Below are positions 1-9,700 of a DNA stretch of 64,000 nt, one piece after another. Under the pieces are notes generated by a model. The model ran no database searches, was not told where the DNA came from, and worked only from the letters and a program-made list of their open reading frames with translations. Location of the stretch: positions 36,415,155 through 36,479,154 of the forward strand of contig NC_084670.1 of NCBI RefSeq assembly GCF_028389875.1, read 5' to 3'. The stretch is from Rhea pennata (Eukaryota > Chordata > Aves > Rheiformes > Rheidae). How positions within the stretch are numbered: the stretch's first letter is position 1; each line of letters opens with the position of its first letter. The position numbers and the translations under genes were made by a program.

Positions 1-273
1 TGTATTAACAGAGCTACAAAATAAGCCGGCACCTTCTGATAACACGGAATTGCGAGCTGTTGGAGGACGGTGGGGGTTTTGGAGCGCACGCGTTCCTGGA
101 GCCAGGGTCCTAGCAAGACCTCTGTAGGATCGGCTGAAGAAAAAAGCAGTACGGAGCTGGGAACGGAAGTATTGGGCAGCATTAACTGTTTGAAAAGAGG
201 AGATTGTGACTTCCCAGCCTGTGGGTCCCAGCCACCCTATGCACTCATTTACACCGCACATAGCCCCAGGTTT
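1..273 (+). mobile_element. Probable ERV internal remnant at the window edge
   Basis: This stretch lies directly upstream of the LTR-like element and pairs with 50942-51214 in the right arm. There it continues outward into a minus-strand segment with reverse-transcriptase motifs (51.24-51.5 kb). It contains stop codons in the retroviral frame and has no recognisable domain of its own. The assignment rests on position rather than on motifs. Confidence 0.35.
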
Positions 274-560
274 TGTAGTGTGGTCTCCGTATATTGCTGC
301 CTCACTTTGCTGAATCAAGAACCCCATGTAACATCAGACCTCTTCAGAGAAGTAAATGTTGCGATTGCACATTTTGCTATTAAGCGTTGCACTCTCCGTG
401 TGTGGACTATCTAAACAAACCTGGTGAGAGGGTACTGGCCTCTGACGCGGGGTCCCCAGACACCTGGTTCCCTGGGGGCAGCAGATGCCTGGATCCGTGG
501 GGGGAGTGTGGTCTGGGTGCCTGGGTGCCTGCAGTTAAGGGGCCCCGGAGGCCGGGGTCC
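274..560 (+). mobile_element. LTR-like element upstream of left ATAD2-like copy
   Basis: Starts with TGTAGTGTGG and is clearly related, at roughly 60-65% by eye, to a second copy on the minus strand at 52404-52140. Shared blocks include the gene-proximal run around 305-360 and the TGTGGACT block near 400. Because this part lies inside the palindrome it also occurs at 50941-50655 on minus. A typical TG start and a second copy flanking retroviral sequence suggest an ERV LTR. The 3' end is not defined. Confidence 0.45.
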
Positions 561-689
561 CTGGGCGAGTGCAGCTAAGAGAGGCAGCGCTGTGTGCAGC
601 GCTTTGCACAGGAGGGAGCAAGGAAGGGGCCCATGTTTCCAGGCGGGGGAGCGTACGCTTCCTCAGGTATGGGGCCGTGGGAGTCACTC

Positions 690-1000
690 CAGCAGAAAGA
701 GCTGTGGGAACCTGCCCCAGGCTGCTACAGCGGGATCGTGCCCTGGGATGTGCCCTGGGAACTGCAGCGGGATCGTGCCCTGGGATGTGCTCTGGGACAT
801 GCAGCAGGATGCTGCCCTGGGCATCTGCCCCAGGACCCTGCCCTGGGATGTGCTCTGGGAACTGCAGTGGGATGATGCCTGGGCTACTGCGCCAGGATGT
901 GCTGCAGGATCCTGCCCTGGCCCCTGCCGCAGAATCTGCCTTGGGATCCTGCCGTGGGATCTGCCCTGCCCCGCGCCGCAGCATCGGCCCTGCCGTCTGC
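690..1000. repeat. GC-rich degenerate minisatellite
   Basis: Irregular tandem repeats of about 18-40 bp built from phrases such as gggatcgtgccctgggatgtg and ctgggaactgcagcgggat. The long open frames across this region on both strands are by-products of GC-rich repeats, not genes. The mirror copy lies at about 50215-50525. Confidence 0.75.
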
Positions 1001-1680
1001 CTTGGGCTGCAGCCCCGGGAGCGGCAGCGGCAGCGGCAGCTGCTTGGCAGCGTGTGTCGAGATGTGCCCTGTGCTCTGCCCGCGCTGCCCAGGAGGGGGC
1101 CGAGGCCAGGCCTCCGAGGGGCCCAGGTGACCCGGCAACGGCGGCCTCGCAGAACGCGGATGTCATGGCAACGGCGGCGTCGCAGAACGCGGATGTCGTG
1201 GCAACGGCGGTTTCGAGCAGGCAGCTGTGTCCGTAACGGTGTTTTCAGAGCACGCAGCTGTGTCTGTAACGGCAGCGTCGTCCGAGGCAGCTGTGTCCCT
1301 ACCGGCGTCGTCCGAGGGAGCCGGCGAGCGAGGAGGAGGCCTGTCGTCGGGGGACGCAGGTGGCGAGAGCGGCAGGCGACGGACACGGAGCCGTCGGAGG
1401 GCCCAGAGGCAGCGCAGCTTGGGAGGAGCGGAGGTGTCCGGGCGGCGCCTGCCACGGGCAGGGGCTGCTCGCGGCTGCTCGCGGGGCTCGGGCCGGGGCC
1501 AGCAGCGGGGTCCCGGGTCGGTAGCGGGAGGGCGCTGGCGGCAGCGGCTGGGGCCGGGGATGGGGCATGGGCCAGCGGCAGCGGCTGGGGCCGGGGCTGG
1601 GGTGAGTCGGGGCCGGGGCTGGGGCTGGGGCCGGGGTGGCGCTTGGGATGGGGCCGGGGCCGGGCCGGGGCTGGGGCCGG
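940..1680. promoter_or_regulatory. CpG island, putative promoter of left ATAD2-like copy
   Basis: CpG-dense, very GC-rich block about 2-2.7 kb upstream of the first recognised exon (3671). Its core at about 1127-1330 is a set of 33-bp repeats: three units containing TGGCAACGGCGG or the CGGCAACGGCGG variant, then three units containing GCAGCTGTGTC. The TGGCAAC element resembles an RFX (X-box) half-site. No TATA box or first exon could be assigned, so promoter function is inferred from composition and position. Confidence 0.45.
1127..1330 (+). repeat. 33-bp CpG-rich tandem repeats
   Basis: Three units of about 33 bp carry the core gGCAACGGCGG..TCGCAGAACGCGGAT. Three further units of about 33 bp follow, with GCAGCTGTGTC(c/t)gtaacgg. 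Mirrored at about 49885-50088, where the sequence differs slightly (for example GGCCGCCGCCGCCCTTGCC). Confidence 0.7.
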
Positions 1681-2130
1681 GTCCTGGTCGGAGACTGGAG
1701 TGCAGACGAGATTTCAGTTGGGGTCCAGGTGGGGATACAGGACTGTGACCAGGTCGGGGATGGGGCTGTGATCGGGGTCTGGATCAAGGGCCAGGTTGGG
1801 GGCCGAGTGAGGGTATGGAACCGGGTCTGGATCGGGCACCAGGCAGGGGACCTGGTCCAGGTCGTGGAACGGTCCAAGGTAAGGGTCCAGGCTGGGGACT
1901 GGTGTAGAGTCTGGGTCCAGGTTGGGAGCTGAGTAAGGGACTGGTCTGGAAACCAGGTCTGGGTCGGGGACCGGTCTGGGGTCCTGGTCTGGGTTGGGGG
2001 CCAGGTCGAGGACTGGTCCAGAGTCCAAATCCAGGTCAGAGATTGGGAGTATATCCAGATTCGGGCCCAGATTACGGACCGGGTCGGGGACTGGGCAGGG
2101 GTCGGGGGCCGGGACAAGGTCTGTGTCAGG
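1540..2130. repeat. GGGGCCGG / GGTCTGGGTC minisatellite
   Basis: The first part (to about 1690) is a ggggctggggccgg repeat. The second part is a 10-20-bp degenerate repeat with phrases such as gggtctgga, ccaggtcgggga and ggtccagg. The plus strand is G-rich and could form G-quadruplexes. The mirror copy (about 49085-49640) carries arm-specific indels, including a short deletion near 49355 relative to left 1846-1862. Confidence 0.8.
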
Positions 2131-2289
2131 ATGGGGGTCCAGGCAGTAGGGCAAGGCCCCACAGGGTTGAAGTCCTGGGGAATGGGGAAAGGGCGTGGGG
2201 ACACCCCAAACTCCCCCGTCAGCTCTGGGCAGCTGGACTGCTCCCAGGGACCCAGGCGTCCAGGAGGGGGCAGCTGCCCAGTGAGCAGC

Positions 2290-2800
2290 CCTAGTTTGCT
2301 GGGGGCAAGGGAGGAGAAGGAGGAAAAGAGGGGTCACAGAGGAAGAGTTAAGACAGAAGGGACACGGGAGGATGGAGTGTACTGAAGATAGACAAGAGAT
2401 GGAGTGACAGCAGGGACATGGGAGGATGTAGGGGACAGGAGATACAAAGGATACGGTGGGAGAGAAGGCGCATGGAAGGATAGAGGGGATGGGAGAGAAG
2501 GGGTATATGTAGGGACAGAAAGGACACAGGAGAACCAGTAGAGAGGAGATACCAAGGCTATGGAAGGACTGAAGGGACCTGCATGGAGATAGGGTACAGG
2601 ACACTGGCACAGGTACGACTCCCCTCTCTGCAGGCACCTCTGGCCTCTCCCCAGATTTCCCAGCGAGCCTGAGTTGAGCCCAGGTCTTGGGGGCTGCTCT
2701 GGCCACCGCTCTGCTCTGGAGGGGCTGCTGTGCCCTGAGCAGGAGAAGGCGAGGGGAGGTCGTGAGACAGAGCAAGAGGTGGTTTGGTGACGTTCCAAGG
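2290..2800. repeat. Purine-rich strand-asymmetric low-complexity DNA
   Basis: Strongly purine-biased plus strand with recurring gggacac(a)ggaggatg and gggagagaagg phrases. No coding exon was recognised. Mirrored at about 48415-48925. Confidence 0.6.
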
Positions 2801-3670
2801 CTAAGTGTCCATTTGACTCCATCATTTTGTACTAGAATGTCATGCTGATTATATGTATTGTTTCAAACACTTTCTCGTGCCTGCTTCCCTTTGCTGTTCT
2901 GTGTGCATGGAGAAGATGATGGACTCGACATGCTTCCAGGCTTCTCCCATTGCAGAAGGAGTACAGCTGCACTTATCTTACCCTTTCTGTGTAAGTAAGT
3001 ATTTCACTCAGCAAAATGATGCCGTGGCAGTTTTAACTTAGCTGAAATAACTTCTTCCAAAGCCTACTGCTGTCTAAAAGCACTTGCATTATTGCTCTCT
3101 AATGATAACTTTCCTGTTGGCTACTTCAGGTGTGTCTGTTCCTGGGCCAGCATTGCCCGTGAGCTTAGCCCGTGGTCCTCTGCCACTACAGTAACTTCTG
3201 TTAGGATTAGAGCCAGCAACCGTGTTTCCTCTCCCTCAGCTTTGATTTGCTAAACGGAATTCTTCTGGTCTCCCGTTGCCCGCTAGGCATTTCATTTTTT
3301 GAGAAACAAAAACATTTGAGAAACATCTCAACATTTCCTGGGCCATGAATAATACTGAACACGGAGAGGCAAGGGAGCCCCGAACTAAATACACATTTAC
3401 AGTTCTTCTGTTGAAAGACTTTCCGTTTCTCATCCCACTTTCTGGTATGTTTTTGCCTGCAAAAGGGCAAGCTGACACAGTCCGCACCTCCTGTGAAACT
3501 AAGGAACACTCGGTGGTTGTACTCCACCGATCCTTCCTTGCTATTTGTGAAGTAGAAGAACTGTATCTGACTCTACTCTTTTGTGTATATGCCTCATTTG
3601 GATGAAGTTACTAGGTAGGCACCAAGCTGCAGCATAATTGGGACTGATTGTTCTTGTTCCTTTTGATCAG
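2801..3670. other. No feature recognised
   Basis: Ordinary-composition DNA between the GC-rich upstream region and the first recognised ATAD2-like exon. A phrase after an acceptor-like ctccctcag near 3238 reads FDLLNG, which faintly recalls the family's N-terminal LFDKL segment. The match is too short to annotate. N-terminal exons may lie here or upstream. Confidence 0.4.
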
Positions 3671-3740
3671 GAAAATCTGGATACGTACTGCCAAGGAAAG
3701 CAACAGGAAGAAACTCAAGAACCCGAGGCAGAAATTGTCG
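3671..3740 (+). CDS. ATAD2: ATAD2-like N-terminal exon
   Basis: Acceptor tgatcag, donor G|gttag, 70 nt, starting in phase 0 and ending in phase 1. It encodes [14 protein letters not shown], which aligns with the family's NLNMYTRGKQ segment just before the acidic region. This is the most upstream exon I can support. Mirror exon: 47474-47543. Confidence 0.65.
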
Positions 3741-6700
3741 GTTAGTTCTGGCTTTCCGTTTTCTCCCCCGTGTTGCAGCCCAGAGCCTCACCTAAAAGGG
3801 AAACGAGCTGAACTACTGCCTCTTGTTCTGCTCTTCATAATTCCCTATTGCCGCAGAGCTTGCAAGCCATAGGCATGGCCTCCACATGGGCCTCCCTGCC
3901 CTTGTGAACTCTGTGCAGATGGTCAGCAAAGAGAACGGGTCCTTTCCCCAAATGCTTACGAGCTAAGGCAGGGCAGAAGTCAACAGCTGGCTCTAGACAG
4001 GCGGGGAACGCAAAGAAAGGGAGAGTCTGACTCCGAGTGGTAAGCAGGGACGATGTCAGCACTAGCCTGTTCATCAGGGTTCATGGCTTTTGAGCAGCAT
4101 CACGGGAATTTTCAGGAAGCAAGGTAGACCACTGGATGTGTAGGAAAAGCTCCTGCCGAGTACAGAGATCGGCCGAATGTAGCGCTTCTGCATTTGTGTG
4201 TTGCGCAGGTAGCTGATGGAAGCTGTTGTGAGGGCCCGTTTGGAATCAGGGGCTGTCGTATGCAGTGGGAAATGGGATGAGGAACGAGGATAAGTCATGA
4301 AGGGCCTTAGTAACTTTGCATTGGATGAGCCAGAGGACACTTGAAGGTTTTCAGGAGAAGGCAGTTGCTTGTAGAAAGCTGCTGAAAAGCGTGCCTTGAC
4401 TGGGAGGTGAGAGTATGAGGCAATTCTTTCATGGGCAAAGTGAAAACTCTGGGATTCTAAGGGCAAGACATTCCTCCATCTCTGATGAAAGAGGAGAGTG
4501 CTAGAGGGTGAGGGAGGGGGGCTGGTAGAAACCCCAGACTCCTTTCCCTGTTTTCCTTGTGCTCTGCCTGTGTGCCCCATGCAATTTTTATCTCCGTCAT
4601 TCAGAAAGCAGAACTACTGTTTTGGTTCAGACAAGGAAAAGGCAATGCTAGCCAAGGAATAGAATGAAATTACTCAGAGTGGGTAAGCTGGTCATTGAAG
4701 AGGCCACGTCCATTCCTTACCTGGCATCCAGCTATTAATGTGAGAGGGTATTAGTAAGAGCTTGCTAGGTAGGGATGCTCCATGTTTGGCATTCCGACCA
4801 TCTTTCACAGAAGAATTTCCAGTTCCTAAACAGAAGCTCCTGGCATAAACTTTCTCTGTAGGCATCAGACTCCTTTTTTCTCGTTGGGGAACTTCCCTGT
4901 TATTGCCCGTGGCAGAGCTATGGCAGAGGCAAGATCTGAAACCACAGAAGCAGATGAAGTCTTGCTGCTGTCAGGACATTCCAAAAATGTCCCGGAAGCA
5001 CTACCTCGCAATACTGAGAGGGAACTTTCTGAAATAGCTCTTCTCATGGTAGCTGCCTCGTTGCTCAGCAGAATGTGGCCCCTTGTTACGCTCATGGAGG
5101 CTGGTGGCAAGCCACCCAGCAATTCCACCAAGGCCAGACCTTTGCCCATGACCTATACGCACGCTCCTCTCTGCTGATTCCGAGTTTCTGGAATGTGTCA
5201 TGCACAAATGGCTCTGGAGCTTTGGCAGCGTTTCACATCTTGCGTGTCATACCCATGCTGGTAACAATAAAACCCATCGCTATCTGTGTGGTACCTTTTG
5301 GGAGTAATACAACTTGCAGCAGTGTTTGAAGAGTTCAGTGTTGGCGACGTTGTAAAGGTTCTGCTCTAACCAGCTCATCAGAAGAAGGTGAAGAGCAAGA
5401 AGATGAAGAAGGCAAAGATACGTGCAGGGGCTATAGGCTTAGAGAAAGGAAGGATCTTGTATCTCAGTAGGTTATATGTGCAGTTTCTCTGCAGGGTTGA
5501 TTTCTTGTGTATAGGGGGGACAGAAGTTCTTGAAGGAAACTGTATAGGCACCAGGAATGATATCTTAGATATTGTAATTACAGGGTCACCAGAAGAAGAT
5601 GAAAACCGAAAGGCGGCAGATGGCAAAGACCCTCCAAAGCAGTATAGCCTTCGACCAAGGCAAACTGCCATATGCTATCGAGAGCCACTGGAATGTAGGT
5701 TATGGGCACAGTTTCTCTGCAGGGCTGATTTCTTGTGTGTAGGGGGACAGAAGTTCTTGAAGGAAACTGTATAGGCACCAGGAATGATATCTTAGATACT
5801 GTAATTACAGGGTCATCAGAAGAAGACGAAAATCAAGAAGAGGCAGATGGCAAAGACCCTCCGAAGCAGCGTAGCCTTCGACCAAGGCAAACTGGCATAT
5901 GCTGTCGAGAGCCACTGGAATGTAGGTTATGGGCAGTTTCTCTGCAGGGCTGATTTCTTGTGCATAGGGGGGACAGAAGTTCTTGAAGGAAACTGTATAG
6001 GCACCAGGAATGATATCTTAGATACTGTAATTACAGGGTCACCAGAAGAAGATGAAAACCGAAAGGCGGCAGATGGCAAAGACCCTCCAAAGCAGTATAG
6101 CCTTCGACCAAGGCAATCTGCCATATGCTATCGAGAGCCACTGGAATGTAGGTTATGGGCACAGTTTCTCTGCAGGGCTGATTTCTTGTGCATAGAGGGG
6201 AGAGACGTTCTTGAAGGATACCATATAGGCACCAGGAATGATATCTTAGGTACTGTAATTACAGGGTCAACAGAAGAAGATGAAAATCAAGAAGAGGCAG
6301 ATGGCAAAGACCCTCTGAAGCAGCGTAGCCTTTGACCAAGGCAAACTGGCATATGCTATCGAGAGCCACTGGAATGTAGGTTATGGGCACATTTTCTCTG
6401 CAGGGCTGATTTCTTGTGCAGAGGGGACAGAAGTTCTTGAAGGATACCGTATAGGCACCAGGAATGATATCTTAGGTACTGTAATTGCAGGGTCATCAGA
6501 AGAAGATGAAAACCAAAAGGAGGCAGTTAGCAAAGACTCTCCGAAGCAGCGTAGCCTTCGACCAAGGCAAACCGTCATATGCTCTCGAGAACGATTGGAA
6601 TGTAGGTTATAGGCACAGTGTCTCTGCAGGGCTGATTTTCTGCATTTAAGGGGGATATCAGTTCTTGAATGACAGTGTAGATGTGTGCACACAAATAAGA

Positions 6701-9700
6701 AATGTTACCTAGGTTCTGGAAGTACAGGGTTGTCCAAAGGGGGTGAACACCCAGAAGGCGAAAGTGGCGAGGATACTCGGAAGCAGCATAACCTTCACCC
6801 AAGCAAAACCGTGGTGCAGGATCAAGCTGCACTGCAAAGTGCGATATTCACAGAGCCTCTCTGAAGGGCCAGTTTCTTGTGTATAGGTGGGGCATAATTT
6901 TGTGAACAAAAATCTATACACCTGCGCACCACGGTTATTTCAATTCCTTGCCTTCATTCTGCAAGTAAAAACCCCCACGGTTTTTCGTAGATGCCTAGTT
7001 AGAACTCAGTTTCTTCCTCTACTTGTTATTTACAGCTTGCAGTACCTTCTTGGGGTTTCACTGCTCTGCTCTTATCAAGGTTTCACAGAATAAGCTTTGC
7101 TCTTTCTGTAGCTGAACTTCCCAAGTTTAAAAGAAAGATGTCCACGCAGAAGTAAAACAAATGACCTGTGTGTCCTCAAAAGCATAGTAGCAGAGCCCGC
7201 TTGCTTTTTGTGCTCTGTTCTGACTTTCAGTTCTCCTTCAGAAGCAGGTGTGCATTTAGTTCACTTGCCCTGTGCCTTGGTAAAAAACACTGAGAACTTT
7301 CCTCTGGTCTGGAGTTCAAGATGGTGAATCCCATCCCACTTCCTGCCTTGTTGACGAACCAGCTGTACCTGAAAAGCATGTGATGTGCAATATTCTTGTA
7401 AATGTTTTGCTTTCAGCGGAGTTGGGAGAAGCTAAGACATTTTGTTCAGGGCCGTCTTCTTCTCCCACACAAGGAGCTACGTCTACATGTGCTCGGTCAC
7501 AAAGCCCTGTCGGCAAAAGACCAAACAGGTTGGTGGGCGTACAGCTAGTGACAGCTCTTGTTTATCGGCAGTGGTGTCACTCCCAGCACCGAGTAATGGA
7601 ACAACCGTAACCCTTGTAACCGTGCCAGTCCGACCTCAGTGTAGAGGCGGCAAGATTCTTTTCTTTGGGAGAGGTGATCCTCAGCCTTAGAGAGACTTCC
7701 ACTAGCCAGCAGTTTTCAGGAAGGCATGCTTTGGGGGCCAGTGATGAGACGATTCTGGAGAGAGTGGCTGAGATTCTGCAGCTGAAATCATAGAATCACA
7801 GAATCAGTAATGTTGGAAGGGCCCTCCAGAGATCATCTAGTCCAACCTCCCTGCTCAGCAGGTCACCTAGAGCATGTAACCCTTGTGTTCTGCACTTGAA
7901 GCCAGAATCCCCTTCCAGAAACCGTCACTAGACGATTTCATTGTGAAGTACAGAAATGATTTTCTTGACGCATGTAGGCAACTTACTTAGAGGGAGAGTC
8001 TGTGGATAAATGTTCATGTATTTTTAGTTGCTTCTGGCACACGATTCAAAGTAGCTTCATTTCATTCAACATACAAGTGGAGGTGAGTTCTTGTTCCTAT
8101 GGGAAATTCCACACAGCTGTGTTCTGCTTAGTGTAAATGAAGATGTTGGGAGCAATTGTGATTGTAAAGACAGCGCTGGCTATGACGCTCCGTATTCCCA
8201 TGGTCCGTAGGGCATTAAATCGTCTGTATTTGTATCCAGTTTTGAATGCTGCCCGTTGTGTAGTCTGCACTGATTTTAAAGAAGACTGAGAACTTATGTC
8301 TAGATAGTCTTTTCCGTCGGCAGGCTGCTTGACGCAGGTAGTCCAGCCTGCTGAAAGCTCTGCATTTGCTTTCCAAGCTCTGCGTGACGCTGCGTGGTCT
8401 GCCTATGGCAGGGGGCAGAAGTCTACGGGAAGCAAAGGCAGGTGTGCTGGCCAGTCATGCTGGCCATTCCTTGTGCGGCTGCTTTGGGCAGCAGCTTTGA
8501 ACATTAAGTGCAGAGGAAAGCAGGGGGCATAAGGGGGGCACTCCTAGACTATGGTGACTTTGCACTGCTCTGGCAAGCCATATGAAAATAAATCAGACTT
8601 GTTAGAAGCACTGTGGTGGGGGTTTTTCAGTCACTCAACTCCTGACACGTCTTTCCTCTTGGAACTGAGATCACTAGTTCTGCCTGGAAGCGTTCCGAAA
8701 CAAGGAAGCTTCCCAACCAAGTGTTCATGGCCCTATTGCTGACAAAGGCTCTTTGGATTCCGTGAGCAGCTAGAGCACGGAGAATGACGGCTATTGCTGG
8801 GTCTGAGCACTTAGGGATGTAAAAATGATCACTCAGCTAGTCTAATGCCACACAGGCCCACCCGTCTTTCTTTACTCTTGGCTATTGAAGACAAATCAAT
8901 TCCCATGACTATTTTACTTTCTGGGAAGTTTATGCAAGTTTGTAAGTGCTCCTGCCCTCCCTTGCCAACATGAAAGAAACCGGAATCCCTCCAGCTGCAT
9001 GTTCATTCAGAAGGCGCCTTTCCCTTTCTCCTTCATTCACACCAGGTGTCTTCCCCAGAACTCTGGGGGAAAGGGATTTGAGAGAAATGGCAAGGATCCA
9101 AAGAAAACTGGAACAGATGTGGCTGATCCAGTCGCTCCAGTGCAAATAGATGGCTCAGTAAGTATTTGTCACTTATGGCTTTGGTGGGGACTTTTCCAGG
9201 GCTGATGAAATCTTTGCGTGCTGGGCTGTCTATGGCTGCCTCGGGTCACAGTTTTCTCTGAAGGAACTTCAAAGCTGTCCTCAGCATCTCCTTTCTGCTG
9301 GCAGATGACAATTTCTGATGAAGCCTTTCCTCGGGGGCAGCTTTCTCTAACCTACGAACTGTGTTCTGTTGAATTTCTCTTCAGGTGCGGTTTGATGGCG
9401 TGGGGGGTCTCTCTGACCACATTTCAGCTTTGAAAGAGATGGTCATTTTCCCGTTACTTTATCCGGAGTTCTTTGAGAGATTCAAACTGCGACCCCCAAG
9501 GTAACGGAAGGCGCATTAGAAGTGCACAAGCTAACGCCGCCGTGCTCAGGAGAATAGGAACCCGAGGTGTCCGTACAGCTGGGTGCTTCAAAAGTTGTGG
9601 TCACCCCTGCTGAGATTTTGCAGGGGTGTTAAGAAGTGATGTCTTCAAAATGGAACAAATCCGGACTGTATTAGGCAGACTCCTATGCCTTGCCATAGTT

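Larger units (their letters stand above)
5470..6870 (+). repeat. ATAD2: Tandem array of 226-229-bp exon-containing units, left arm
   Basis: Units begin at the ggttat after each donor: 5470, 5699, 5925, 6151, 6379 and 6605 (periods 229, 226, 226, 228, 226). Each holds an intron segment ending gtaattacag, a 111-nt exon and a T|gtaggtta donor. Exons are 5584-5694, 5811-5921, 6037-6147, 6265-6375, 6491-6601 and a divergent 6728-6838. All are 37 codons long with phase 1 at both ends, so any number can be spliced in frame. Each encodes an acidic EEDEN segment, then SLRPRQ(T/S) and YREPLE-like residues corresponding to the LRQRK..PLE motif of ATAD2. The right arm has one more unit. Confidence 0.85.

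Noticed and set aside
424..1771. Long open frames of 270-400 codons on both strands in the upstream GC-rich region
   Set aside because: They arise from stop-poor GC-rich minisatellite DNA, overlap in several frames at once, have low-complexity composition and match no family.
4884..5177. 97-codon frame starting [14 protein letters not shown] between exons 3671 and 5358
   Set aside because: Tempting as an acidic N-terminal exon, but no acceptor or donor in suitable phase and no similarity to the ATAD2 N-terminus that I could defend.
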